Assembly (NCBI GenBank): GCA_038380435.1
Contig: JAWZYU010000004.1
Coordinates: 20,000,001 to 20,064,000 of the forward strand
DNA: 64,000 nucleotides
Direction of reading: 5' to 3'
Source: Ryuthela nishihirai
Taxonomy: Eukaryota; Arthropoda; Arachnida; Araneae; Heptathelidae
Positions 31,556-44,125 of this stretch are shown here, piece by piece. The notes below the pieces were generated by a model. The model had not been told where the DNA came from. It searched no databases and worked only from the letters and a program-made list of their open reading frames with translations. The translations under genes were made by a program, and so were the position numbers. Each line of letters opens with the position of its first letter. The stretch's first letter is position 1.

Positions 31556-34500
31556 CAACTATGGCTACTTTTCTTTTTTTTCTACCCTGCTGAGGAGTGC
31601 TCAACCAACAGGGTCCTGGTTCTGACCATATAAGCCTACTGGACTGTACTGAAACAAAGCTCTGAGCTTCATTATGGATCTTGATTTTGCTGCACTGGTG
31701 GGCTTCTGTGGAGGGAAAATCTTCTGCTGTGTTTTCTGTTTGTTTGTGGGTTGACAGCCCCAAGTGACTAGATTCACAGGATATGTTTATCAGCTGGTGG
31801 ATAATCCTGGGTAGAAGTCATCGCAGGCACCTGAACTCTTTGCTTTTATTGGCATCGTCAAATTCTACATTGGGATGTAGATGGTAGTCATTAGTGTGAC
31901 GTGTAGATGGCTTCAGCATTAGTGGTGGGGGAACGGATCTTTGTCCCATGTCTGAGATTAGGGGGCAGTTTGATATTGTCGCCATTCCCTCTTTCAATAA
32001 ATATAGTTTCCTTATACATCCCACTAACCATTTTCTCTCCATAGGTAGTTGGAATGTGAGGACTCTGCACAGAGCTTTTTCTCTTGATGTCCTCACACAA
32101 GAATTCCACCATTATAATTTAGATATTCTCGGCTTGTAAGAGACCAAATGGACAGATAAAGGTCACAATCTTAAAAATAATCTTAAATTTCTCTTTTCAG
32201 GGAGGGATGACAATAAGCATCACCAAGGCGTGGGTCTGCTTCTCAGCAGGATACGCTAGTGATGCTCTTCTAGGTTATGAATGCATTAATGAAAGGTTTC
32301 TTACAGCAAATTTTCGGACAAGCATTAAAGACTTGAATGTTATCTGCTGTTATGCCCCCACTGAGGATAAGAAGGATAGGTTTCACGGACAACTTCAGGA
32401 TATTTTGAATTCTGTCAAGAAAGGAGATATTACCCTTGTTCTTGGTGACTTCAATGCCAAAGTTGGTACTGACTCTGACCTCTGAGGAGGAGTGATAGGC
32501 CCTTTTGGTATTGGTAGCTGCAATAGCAATGGACAACGTCTCCTACAGCTAAGTAAACTCAATGGTTTCAGAATAACTAACACTTATTACAAACACGGCG
32601 ACATACATAAATACACATGGGTTTCACCTGATGGGCTGCATAAGAAAATGGTTGATTAAATATTAATTAACAGCAAATGGGATAGTTCTGTTAGGAATAC
32701 CAAGGCATATAGGAGAGCTGAAATTGGATCGGACCATTACCTTGTTAAAAGTGTCTTGCAACTTAAACTTAAAAAGTGTTGTGCTAAGGTTAAAAAATTT
32801 GCTTTTAAATACTGAAGCTCTGAAAGACCCAGTTATAGCCAAAGCTTACCATGATAGGTTACTTAGTCATTATGACAGTCATGGTATGCTTACTACTGAA
32901 GTTGAGGAAGAATGGGATCATTTTAAACAGGCTTTTTTGGACACTAACAGTACACTTTTAGGAAAAAAGGAGCAGAAGAGGAGAATTATCTGAGTGATAA
33001 GGCACTTGAGCTTACTTCGGAAAGAAAGAACTGCAGGAATGTCCTTAATCAGTACCCTACTAGTCCTAATAGAAAGGATTGCAGAGAGCTTAATAAACGT
33101 GTAAAGGATCAGTTAGCTGCTGATAAGGAACTTTGGCTTGATGGCTTGGCTGACAAAGCCGAAGAAGCAGTTAGACAGCACAACAGCAGAGAGCTGTACC
33201 AGATAGTTAATGTTTTGTGTGGTAGAAAACGGACAGGTATACAAGGATTGAAGGATAAAAAAGGTAAGGTCCCTATTCGTTAGAATCCTATCGTTAGAAG
33301 GGGAGGATTCTGTCATGACTAGGTGGGCTGAGCATTTCAGTGATGTTCTAAACAATGTTGTTAGTTCTACTCCCATTGTTTGCAACGGTGATAGATGCAT
33401 TGGTGGCTTTAATGTTGGCCCTATAACACAATCTGTAGTTATTTTGGCTGTTTCTAAACTTAAACTTCATAAATCCCCAGGAGTAGATGAAATTACTACA
33501 GAAATGCTTAGAGCTGGGAATGTTTCGGTTACCACTTGGATGACTGAAATTTTCAATATCTTTTATGATAAAAGCATGGTTCCTAAGGATTTTTCCAGAG
33601 CTATTATTATCCCTATTTTCAAAAAAGGTGATCGCAATTCTTGTGATAAATATAGGGGTAACTATAGCCTACTCTCTGTTGCAGGGTAAGTTCTTTGCAT
33701 GATTGTACTTAATAGAATTAAGAATCTGGTTGACAAGCAATTGCGTGATGACCAATGTGGATTCAGAAGTGGTAGGGGATGTGTAGATCAGATATTCCAC
33801 TTGGCGACTCTGTTGATCGTCATAATTTGTGGTTGATTGTGAGATCATATGGTATACCAGACAAGTTAGTTAACATAATGAAAGCTCTCTATAATAACAC
33901 TGAGTCGTGTGTGAGAGTTGGTAAGGCTTGTAGCAATTGGTTTAGCATTACTTCTGGTGTTCGACAAGGGTTGATTTTTGTCTCCTTTTCTCTTTAGTGT
34001 GGTTACTGATTATATTATGCGAAAGTCACTTGAAGGGAAAGATTTTGGCCTTAAATTTGCTGGAGATACGAAAATTTCTGACTTAGATTATGCTGATGAT
34101 TTAGCCCTTTTGGCAAATGATGTCGATGAAATGAACTGATCATTAGGGCTGTTGATGAAACTGGTAATAGAGTTGGTTTGGTTATAAACAGAGAGAAAAC
34201 TAAAGTGATGAAAATTGCTCAGGTAGGCTATGATTCAGTTAATCTGAATGGTTGCAGTCTTGAGTTGTAATTCACAACTCAAGACTGCAACTTGAACTGT
34301 GATCAACCTTGTCGAACAGATGTCACAGTTTAATTATTTTGGGAGCTATGTAACAGATACTGGTGATATCCGGTATGAGATTAACAGACGAATAGGGATT
34401 GCTGCCGAGACTTTTAAGAATCTATGGAGAGTGTGGAGAAATAGGCGTATACACCTAAAGACTAAAATTAGACTGTATAATAGTTTGGTTCTTTCTAGGG

Positions 34501-34945
34501 TTAGTTATGGTAATGAAACCTGGACACTTTGTAAATAAGATAACAGGAAACTAGATGCTTTTGATTCTAGATGCTTACGCAGTATCTTGGGTATAGGTCG
34601 TTCAACTTTGTAAGTAATGATGAGGTTAGGCAATGGAGTCTGCAACCTCCTTTAAGCAGCATGTTGTGCAGAGAGAGACTCCGCTGGTTTGGCCATGTTT
34701 TCCGTATGGATAATTATAGATTGGTGAATAGGGTTATGAAGAGTGTGCCTAAGGGCCTCAGAAAGAGGGGGAGACCTAGGATGCGGTGGGCAGACAATGT
34801 CAAACAGGACCTTGTTAGAATTGGTGTGCAGTGGCTAGATGCAGCAGATGTAGCTCAGGACAGATATGCTTGGAGTATTAAACTGTATGGTCTGGCTTGG
34901 CCTCCGTAGCCCATGGCTGCTTGAGGATGATGATGATGATTTAGA
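31556..34945 (+). mobile_element. RTE-like LINE, nearly full-length, inactivated
   Basis: Same element as 49137-52400, opposite strand. From about 31556 a 5' region, then an APE-type endonuclease: GSWNVRTLHRAFSLDVLTQ near 32042, LGDFNAKVGTDSDL near 32440, and the SDH region near 32735. Reverse transcriptase follows: LHKSPGVDEITTEMLRAG near 33465, IIIPIFKKGDR near 33605, DKLVNIMKALYNNTESC near 33860, LDYADDLALL near 34085. The C-terminal part carries LRWFGHVFRM and KGLRKRGRPRMRW. It ends in GATGATGATGAT. It is broken by stops, frameshifts, a deletion within RT (FSLRQ...AFDS is missing near 33795) and a hairpin insertion at 34251-34310. Confidence 0.92.
34251..34291. repeat. Hairpin insertion in the RTE-like LINE
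   Basis: Arms 34251-34268 and 34274-34291 are perfectly complementary (18 bp), loop AATTC. In the sister copies the sequence after CAGTCTTGAG goes directly to CAGGTGTCACAG, so the inverted arm and some extra sequence are an insertion specific to this copy. Confidence 0.88.
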
Positions 34946-36589
34946 GGTATTTTAAAAATTTCTTGAAAAATCCTGAAATATGCATGTTTTCTAATCTTTT
35001 GTCTCCAATTTACTTATTACCATTCTCTAATCTATTGAGAATTATTAGAGGGAATTACTAGCTTTTTGCCGTCTAAGTGGAACCAAGGGGACAAGGCCCC
35101 CTTGGTTCCCTTTAGATCTGGTGCTGTACTAATGTATATTTGATTTTTAACTTACAGAAATAAAAGAGTAAAATGCGAAATTAAAGTTCTTTTATGTTTT
35201 TTTTAATGTTTATATGCACATAATTTCCATTGATATTTGCTGATGCAAACTGCTTATGGAAAAAATCCTCTTTAAGCTCTGATCTTTTTTAAAATTCCAG
35301 CCCAGACGTGTGGCTTATTTCAATTACTGGCCTGGCTTGTTAGTGGGCAGAGATGAAAGGTTCCTTTCATTCTCATATTGCTGTCATTTGGTTATGTAAA
35401 TAACTCACAAGGTGTTGAAGTGTTAAAGGGCAAAGTGTGACCTTGTCTCCTCCTTTAAGATTAACTCGACCCAAAAGCTGTTTGTCTAGAACCTGCTTTG
35501 CTGTCGTATGCGGAGGCACGAGTCTAGCCTCTTCCTTCGTATTGTCTCTGTCACGCACACTCTCACGTGGCAGCTGACGTCAGATGAACCAGCTAGTGAA
35601 GTCGTAGGTGAACGAAAACGAGATTAAAGAATGCTCAAACATAATAACACCATTGTAAAGGTACTTATTGTGCAACAATATTGGGAAAAAAGAGTTACAA
35701 CTGATATTTGGACGTAATGAAAATGCCAATCTTACATTGTTCATTGCACAAAATTTCTGTTCACTAAAGTAATAACATCTAGTTTCTGATTTCGAACTTT
35801 TTCTCTACAAACAGGAATTGAAAGCTTAGAATAATTAATAAGAATTCTTAGATACGTAAAACTTACAGGAAATCACCTATTAATTGAAGCATAAGTGTTA
35901 TATTGAAGCATAAGTGTTAGGTGAAATTTGTTTCTTCGCTGGGTGCGATACGAACACTCGATCCCCTGACAATGCGATTACAGTTCTATCACATGTTACA
36001 GATGCTTATCAAAATATTAACTAATAAATTATGTTATTAGACAACTGGGATATATCATCTTGAAAGTCGATTTTGACGCCAAATTATTTTTACATATCCC
36101 TTTTCAGCTGACGATCAAATATATCTTTGAGAAATGTTTCAATTTAATAAACTTCATATTTACTAAGATGGATGGGGGGGGGATTTTGACGTATAGTTTT
36201 GTTTCTTAAAAATTTAAGGCATTTTAGGTGAAATTAATTTAAATAATTTTAATTTTTTCTCTGGTTGTTAAAAAAAAAACATATAAACGAGGATAAAAAT
36301 AAGAATGAATTTTTGAACAACTTATGTATTTTTTAAGTTTTAATAGTTATGGCACTTTTAATTGAACGCGCTTATTTTTCATGAAACCATAACTTCAACA
36401 AATCTCGGTTAAGTTGTGACAAGACAGCTATGATGACTCCATTTTGATATTTTGTCAAAATTACTAAACTAAAAATGGCATTACATTTTCCATATATATT
36501 AATTGCAGTTATTGAATATTGATTTGTATTATTTATAAAAAAATCATGGACACAATGGATTAACTTCCCTTTCTTTTGGTATAACGTGT
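34946..36589. other. Intergenic sequence
   Basis: No gene recognised. 35280-35600 is less AT-rich and not repeated elsewhere in the window, with a CACGTGGCAGCTGACGTCA stretch (E-box-like and CRE-like sites) near 35563-35582; it could be regulatory. 35935-35990 has a weak tRNA-like pattern on the minus strand, too poor to call. Confidence 0.35.
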
Positions 36590-38700
36590 AAACAGAAACG
36601 CTTGTAATGCAAGGGTTACTAGCTTAAGGTTTGCCAATGTTTTAAATAATGTATTCTGTAAATTCTGCACTTCTACAGAAAATCATGCAAACACAAATGA
36701 GTCATTGTCCTATCCCAATAAATCATTTAATAATCGGGAAGCCTTTAAGCTCAAAAATGTTTCCGAAATTGAAGTTCTTAGCCTTATAAATTCGCTAAAA
36801 AACACTCGCAGTGTCGGATCAGATGGAATCCCTGTCTTTATACTAAACATTTTTCCCTATTAATTTCTACATCTCTTTGTGATTTAATTAATTGTTCATT
36901 TAACTCTAATGAATTCCCAGTTCCATGGAAAGAAGCAATCATCTCACCTATACCTAAAATTTCAAATCCTTCTAACCCTCTGGACTATCGACCTATTTCA
37001 GTTACATGTGCTTTAAGCAAAATTTTAGAAATAGCTGTCGAGAGACAATTATCGACTTTTGTAGAAAAATTGAATTTTCTTTCGTGCAGACACTTCGGAT
37101 TTAGGAAAAATCGATCAACTGAAACTCTCATGACACTTCTTATTAATCAATGGAGATCGGCGGTTGTGAAAACGGATGTGGGACCGGTTTCCCTTGATAT
37201 CTCAAAAGTATTTTAGTCAGTTGAACACTAACTTATCTTGCCAAAACTTTGCTATAATCGTCATCTATCGCTCTCAGCTCTTTCTTGGTTTAAAAATTAT
37301 CTCAACGACCGTGTTATCCCAACTAAATTAAGCACTAGTGAGATTTCTACACCTTTTAAAAATCAATCGTGGAGTACCTCAAGGAATCATTTTTAGCCCA
37401 CTTCCTTTCAACCTTTTTGTTAATGATCTTCTAGAATCCTCCATCAACTAAAATATTTTTATGTATGCAGACGATTGTCTTCTTTTTTTTATCTCAAGTT
37501 CTTTCACTTCTCTAAAACATGAAATAGAAAATAATATTCATGATGTACTTCATTGGTACACTAAAAATGGATTCACGGTTAATATCAAGAAAACCAATAT
37601 TGTTTTTCTTTCAACTTCAAAGTCTCCCCCGCCTGACACAAACATTAAAATTAATAACACCCATATTACAGTTTCCACTTCCATGGAATACTTAAGTATG
37701 ACGATAGATAATAATCTTGACTTTGGAATTCACTTTAATAAAACCGTCGCTTCAGCTTCTAAAAGAACTTGTCTATTTAGGTACATTCCAAACTACATAT
37801 CCTCCTATGCTCCAATGTTCTGCAAAATTTGCATCCGACCGTAACTCGAATACTGTACTTATACATTTTTTGGTATTAATAAAAAGAATTCTTATAAGTT
37901 AGAAAAAGTTCAAAAAAAAGTTCTCAAAATCATCAGAAAAATCTATTTTAACAAACGAGAATATCTAACACTTACCGATATTCTTTCCAACTGCCAAATT
38001 CCCACTCTTGAACCTAGAAGAAAGCTGCGGTTTATTACCCTTATTCACGACACTATTTATAACAAGTCTCATCCCCTTCATTCGATTCTTACATATTCGA
38101 TTACGACATCGCCACATCCTTCGCTCTGATAATAAAATGTTTTCCTACTCCCAAGATTTTCAAAGCTAAGTATTGAAAAATATATTTTACCTTTCAAGCA
38201 ACCTCAACTTGGAACTCTCTACCGAGCGATATCACTTCTTTAAATTCTAAAACAAAGTTATAAAATTGTATTACTCCACTCCTATTAGAATATTGAAACG
38301 TTTGACCAACGATATCTCCTCAACCCTATTTCCACTCCCCACCTTTTCCCTTTGTCTGGATTATCCGCAAACGTTTTTTACCTGTTCATTCATTTCATAT
38401 TATTATCTGTTGTCTTAAACCTTCCTTTTCTTACCCCTAAGTTCACTATTTTTTTTATCATATTTCATATTATATGTTTGTCTTCGTCTGCGCAACTTGT
38501 CATATTGTTCAAAAATATCAAATAATTATGTAATTTCTGTAAATATGTTTGTATTTTTGTACTATCCTCAATATTTCTGTTTAATTTCTCAAATATACCG
38601 GAGCATCAAGCCACTTGAACGTTTAAATTAATATCCGAAATTACCTGTACCTCGGCTTTACTGTAACCCCCTGCATGGAATAAATTATTATTATTATAAA
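36590..38700 (+). mobile_element. Non-LTR retrotransposon (third LINE family), decayed
   Basis: 5'-truncated LINE. Readable reverse transcriptase: NSLKNTRSVGSDGIPVFILN near 36790, PWKEAIISPIPK near 36925, LDYRPISVTCALSKILE near 36985, FGFRKNRSTETLM near 37090, a damaged SLDISK motif near 37190, and MYADDCLLFF at 37461 with the catalytic DD. The C-terminal part is EYLSMTIDNNLDFGIHF, later LEKVQKKVLKIIRK. Several stops and frameshifts are present. The 3' end is ATAAATTATTATTATTAT (38680-38697), a TTA-repeat tail. It is distinct from the RTE-like and CR1-like elements here; the clade is not assigned. Confidence 0.88.
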
Positions 38701-39816
38701 AAACTTTCCTTTGCACTTTTTTGATGGCACTTGGCAAGTGACCAGTTCAACTCACTTTGTCCATTTTGCCCCATTCTGTTCTTTACGTCTACTGCAATCA
38801 GAACATTCTGTAAAAGCAAACGAAAAAATGAACGAATCTCCATGGAAAAAGAGCGAGTTGAATAAAAGACAAAGTTGTGTGTAGGTAACCGTGGAAACAA
38901 GAAAAGGGAATAGACTAGTCAAAAAAAATTTTTTTAAGAAGGAAAAATAGTCCTTATCGATGACTGCTTATCAGAACTATTTGAATGATGAACAGCATTT
39001 ATATTATTCTGTTTAGAGAAAAAATAATCACATGATCTGATACACCATATAAAAGTGGGTTGATGAGTTACAGAATATTGTACGTGAAAAACACCTTGCT
39101 TGTTGTTTTTTAGGAGGAAAGACTTTAAAATTTGTAGATAAAAATATCGTAAAATGCTCTTTTATGCAACTTTCTCCATTTCAACCAAAAAACAAACGTG
39201 TGAAATCATAGTAATTAAGTCATATATATAAAAGTGTACATAGCATTGGAACGTAAAGATATACTGTATTTGGTATTATAGTTCCTCGTACAGAACATTG
39301 AAACCGTCACAGTCTGTCTAGCAGGAGATTAAGTTGCAATGAAATGAAGTTGGTTTTACTAATCGAAATTGTGGCTCAATGAAAAAGAGAGTTCTATAAA
39401 TAGCGAAATGTCTGAAGAACATTCCGTGACCATCGAATCAATTCCGTTTCCTCCATTAAGTCTCTTGGTTGCATTAGCATATGTTTCTTCGCCTTACAAC
39501 GCAAGGCAATAACTTGAAGGAGATAATTCCGATTCTTGAAACATTAGTTTTCGTTTTTCTTTCTTTAAGAACTAGTTGCTAGAAATAGTATGCAATAGTA
39601 CTATGACCGGTGATTCACATATTCATTCCTAAGAAATTTTCATTTGGGGTAAAAATGATTTAGGTAGAAAGAAGAGGATATTGTGTGTGCTTTAAAACTG
39701 GGGTCCCAAACTAGGACCTATGAAGCACATGAAGAATTTAAATATTCAAATTAATCTCCTGACAAATATATTGTTCGGTTTATTGAGAAAACAACATTCA
39801 CACAGTTCTTATTACA
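38701..39816. other. Intergenic sequence
   Basis: No gene, SINE or clear repeat is visible. Confidence 0.4.
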
Positions 39817-40170
39817 GGGGCGGGGGTGGCTCAGTCGGTAGCGCGCGAGGCTCGTAATCTATAGTTCCCAGATTTGAGTCCCGGCTGGGCCAGTGTTGAG
39901 ATTTATCTCTGCAGAAATTTTCACCCTGGCCACGGTCAGTAAGGGACATCGCTGGACTTGGAAAGGCTGTCGTCCGTCGTATGTGACGTTAAGTAGTGGC
40001 ACCGTGTCCGGAAGAACCATACTCTGTGCACTTTAAAGAACATGCTGGATGATCTTGACGGGAGTCTACAAGCTGTCTCTTAGTAGCTGTCCAGTGAGTC
40101 CCTTAACCTTCTCGGGGTCCTTGTGACCTGGCTATTTAGCCCATTGTGTGCAAAAAAATGCCCCTCAGAA
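39817..40170 (+). mobile_element. SINE family A copy, moderately diverged
   Basis: Head GGGGCGGGGGTGGCTCAGTC through to CCCCTCAGAAGTAAC. The flanks TTCTTATTAC (before) and TTCTCATTAC (after) look like an aged target-site duplication. Confidence 0.9.
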
Positions 40171-41849
40171 GTAACCTAAATTCTCATTACGATGTGAAAT
40201 ATGCGATTATGTGATCTTTGTTTTGACTCATAAGATATTTTTCTTTTCACTCATTATTTAAAACAACATGTTTTTTATAATTTTATTCTAGTAAATAATT
40301 GTTTCGAAGCAACCTAATTAATATATTTATTCGATTTTCTCAGAGACTTTTAATGCTGTAGGTAAACTGATTTCTTGAAAATGTTGTGTACCCTTGGCAT
40401 ATTATTTAAGTCTATAAATCAGTTATTAGAAATCTTTAAACCAGTTATAGTCCACATTGAAAGGGGGTTGAAAGCCCCGATTTAATTTTCTAACTACCCC
40501 TATTTCATATAATTATGTTAATCTATGATATATTCGATATTCTATTTAAGCTATTTCCACACAATGACTTAACTCCCCCACAAATTTCTGATTTCCTTCC
40601 CCTTTGGAAAACACTGCTTTAAACAAGAGAGATTCCATACAATGATCTTTGACCCGAGGTCAATCATCAATATAGCCTATAGATAAAAAGTGTGGGGACT
40701 GCTATTTTAAAATATGACTAAATAGCCGGGGGAATTTTATTAGTGGATAAATTTCTTTGGAGTCTCGTCTGTGAAATCTGATTCCACGTGTGCGTCACCA
40801 GTAGGTTACAGCAGGAGCTTAAGACTTTTTTTCAGGTTGAGGACAGTAAATAATGCCATAGAAGTCGACAATCTCAATTGAAATATTTCATTCGAGGATC
40901 ATACAGTTTGTAAATTTTAACTTCATTTTTTCTCTTACCACCAATTATTTAATGGATAAAATCGGAATATGTCCCTAATACCGCATCATGGAATTATCCA
41001 CCGAATCAAGTTTGCGGTAAAATGTTGAAGGCATGTTTAGGCCGCATCGGTTATTTCATAGATTCTTATTATTCGAAGTATATATGTGCCATCATTGATC
41101 ACCAGGTACCGAAAAACACGATCTTACTCTGTCTGTTGCGTGATTAATCACACTGGTTTATAAGGTTTCTATAACATGAAAAATTGTAGATTCCTTTAAC
41201 TATTTTTCAGCTTCTGGTTTCAGATCTGACCTTAAAAAATCGATAGCACGTCATATTTTTATATTATTGGTCATTTTGACTTCTATTAAGATCTTCCAGT
41301 ACCAACACCTCCAGGCAACTGGAAGGATGATAGATATTTTACTTTTTGTGACTGGCAACACTGATTGCAAGGTGGAGAAAACGTGTAACAGTAATCTTAC
41401 CTCAGATCGCGTTTCTTGTTGATTTCATTGTAGGAGGAACACGTGCTGTACGTTGAAGAGTGAATTTTGACGTTTAAATGGCACAAAGTGAGCGTCGCGG
41501 ATGTGTTAATGTGACAGATAAGTTTTGTTATGTGTGTGAAAATTATATTTTAAAATCCCAGAATCGTCCTTTGACAAAGATTGTGAAGAAAGCCTATAAC
41601 TTGTATTTTGGATGTCATGTTGGGATTAGGACAAAGCACGAAATGCAGCACACATCCACATGTGTGCTGCATTTCGTGCTTTGTTGGCCTGAGTGAATCG
41701 TTGAAAAGTAAGATAAAATCCATTCCCTTTGTACACTGAAATGCCATTGAATTAGGGATAGGAGATGTTATCTGAATTTAGTTCCGCAAGTCCCGCATTT
41801 GCGTGCATGCGTGTCTGAAACTCTGGTCATATGTAGCTCTCAGCTTTGG
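40171..41849. other. Intergenic sequence
   Basis: No intact gene. 41290-41365 reads DLPVPTPPGNWKDDRYFTFC, resembling a segment near 42870-42905 (DLLIPTPPTNWEEID), so it is a repeated coding-like fragment of unknown origin. A perfect hairpin lies at 41631-41684. Confidence 0.4.
41631..41684. repeat. Perfect palindrome, 25-bp arms
   Basis: Arms 41631-41655 (ACAAAGCACGAAATGCAGCA...) and 41660-41684, loop CCAC. Confidence 0.93.
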
Positions 41850-42860
41850 CTTCCCGAATCATTTTCGTGAGAAGCGTAATGAGAAAGGCGCGGGATTTAG
41901 ATGCATTTGACAGAGGGCAGATCGTAAGTGCCCACGGATGGAACACTAGATCTCCGAAATTGTCAACGAACTTGGATTTTCTCGTACGACAGTTTCAAAA
42001 GTGTTTCTGGAACATGAAAATTCCTGCAGAAAAACAAGCACCCGGACAAACTGCAAAGGACACCAGCCTTGAATGATTGTGGGCTTCGCCGTCTGACCTG
42101 CATTGTACGGACCGATAGGGGCCAGACATTATCTGAAATCACCTCCAATTTGAATGCGGGTTCCAGCCGGGAAGTCAGTGTATGGACCGTGCAATGCTCA
42201 CTTCATCGTCTCGGCTTCAGGAGCAGCCGACTTCTAATGAACAACCACTAATAAACTACAACTTCTAAATAAACTACCACCTCTAACTAATAAATTACCA
42301 CTTTTAATGAACTACCACTTCTAAATAACTCCCACTTCTAATGACACGATACCGCGCTCAACGCCTTGCCTGGGCTAAAAAACATCGAAACTGGACCATC
42401 GAAAATTGTCAACGGATAGCCTGGAGTGATGAATCCCGATTTAAACTTCATCACGCCGATGGTATGGCGCCAACTCCGTGAAGCCATGGATCCAGCATGT
42501 CAGGTCAGCTGGATCCATGGTCCATCCATCAAGCTGCTGGTGGCTAAGTGATGGCTTGGGGTGCCTTCAGTTGGACGTCTGTGGGACCTTTGGTACGTAT
42601 ACTGACGACTCTCAAAGCATCCCGGTACGGAGAACTCATGGCTGATCATTTACACCCATTTATGGTCATCATGCATCCCAATGGAGATGGCGTCTACCAA
42701 TAATTCATCTCACAGGTCCAGGTTGGCTACTGCATGGTTGCAGGAGCATTCTGCTGACTTTGAAATAATGAGTTGACCAACTAGAAGACCAAATTTAAAT
42801 CCCATGGAAACTCTTTGGGATACCGTCGAGCAGAGTGAGGAACTGGTTATATGGCCAGTT
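41850..42860 (+). pseudogene. Tc1-like (second family) transposase, degraded
   Basis: An N-terminal helix-turn-helix is visible: KARDLDAFDRGQIVSAHGWN, then in another frame EIVNELGFSRTTVSKVFLEH. A second DNA-binding part follows: LTCIVRTDRGQTLSEITSNL and VQCSLHRLGFRS. The DDE domain begins RYRAQRLAWAKKHRNWTIEN near 42345 with WSDESRFKLHHADG (first catalytic Asp), VMAWGAFSWTSVGPLV near 42550 and LNPMETLWDTVEQ near 42795. Frames break repeatedly. A 110-bp simple tandem repeat (42234-42343) is inserted between the DNA-binding and catalytic regions. Terminal inverted repeats are not found. Confidence 0.85.
42234..42343. repeat. Degenerate 18-20-bp tandem repeat inside a transposase relic
   Basis: Units like ACTACCACTTCTAAATAA repeat about six times, imperfectly, exactly between the HTH and DDE coding parts of the Tc1-like relic. 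Confidence 0.8.
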
Positions 42861-42964
42861 CCTCATGGAGATCTTCTTATACCAACACCCCCAACCAACT
42901 GGGAGGAGATAGATTAACATTGATCAGAGCATGATACATACAGATCCTGATTCCTACATACACC

Positions 42965-44125
42965 CCTAAAAAGTTAAACGAGTCTCATCTGATTCAGCAA
43001 AATGAACTAAATGATATTTTTCGAGACCTAGGACTTTCCAAATAACAAGCTGAGTTTTTAGGTTCAAGACTTCAAGAGTGGAATCTTCTGGCAAAGGGTA
43101 CCAGAGTTTCTCTGAAGAGAAATTTGTATTTATCTGCTTACTACGAGATACAAGATGGTTTGTGTTTCTGCACAGATATTTCAGGGCTGATGGACGTAAT
43201 TGGAATAACTCACGACCCTAAGGAATGGCGTCTATTTATAGATACGTCAAAATTTAGCTTAAAAAATGTCCTTTTTCAGAAAGGAAACCAAAAACCTTCC
43301 ATTCCAGTGACCCACGCTGTGGGAATGAAGGAAATTTATGAAAGCACGGAAAAAAATATTACTGCTATAAAATATGACCAGTTTAAGTGGACAATATATG
43401 GTGACCTAAAAGTCATATCTCATTTGTTCGGGCTTCAAGGAGGCTTCACAAAATTTTGCTGTTTTCTCTGTTTATGGGACAGTAGAGCGAGAAAAGAACA
43501 CTACAAAACAAAAGACTGGCCCCAAAAAGACGTTTTTATTCCTAGAAAGAGTAATGTGAGGTATAACACTCTAGTTGACCCCTCTGATGTTCTGCTCCCA
43601 CCACTACACATCAAATTGGGGCTTATGAAAACTTTGCAAAGGCTATGGACAAAACTGGTAAAGGCTTTTTTCACTTGAAGAAAAAATTTCCAAAACTAAG
43701 TGATACCAAACTCAAAGAAGGGATCTTTGTTGCTCCTCAGATCAGGAAGCTACTGAATGATACTGTCTTCGAAGAAAAACTGAATAATATATCTGTGGTG
43801 CAGGGTTTTCTGGGGCATCACAAAAACGAAAACTGTCATCAGCTCATTCAAGATCTTCTCAAAAACTATGAAAATCTTATCTGTTGAATGTCTTTGAAGA
43901 TCCATTTCTTGCACTCACATCTCTTCTTTCTTTTTCCCCAAGAACTTAGGAGCTGTCAGTGAAGAGGAAAGGGAAAGATTTCACCAGGATATCCGAACAG
44001 TGGAGGAGAGATACTAAGGCAGGTGGGACCCAGCAATGACGGGTGACTACTGCTGGTTCTTGCAGAAGGAAGATACCTCAGCACATAAAAGAAAAAAAGA
44101 ACTTCCTTTAAGTATAAAAGATCCT
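42965..44125 (+). pseudogene. Broken copy of an uncharacterised multicopy arthropod gene
   Basis: Joined frames read through a protein of at least 370 residues: LNDIFRDLGLSK, a stop, QAEFLGSRLQEWNLL, then the 184-codon frame with DPKEWRLFIDTSKFSLKNVL, YGDLKVISHLFGLQGGF and TKFCCFLCLWDSRARKEHY, LLPPLHIKLGLMKTL; a frameshift; KTGKGFFHLKKKFPKLSDTK; then MSLKIHFLHSHLF, EEERERFHQDI and GDYCWFLQKEDTSAHKRK. I recognise this as a family that recurs in many copies in arthropod genomes, which suggests a mobile element, but I know no function. Two frameshifts and several stops make this copy non-functional. The Cys/His-rich GLQGGFTKFCCFLCLW motif is its most distinctive feature. Confidence 0.75.
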
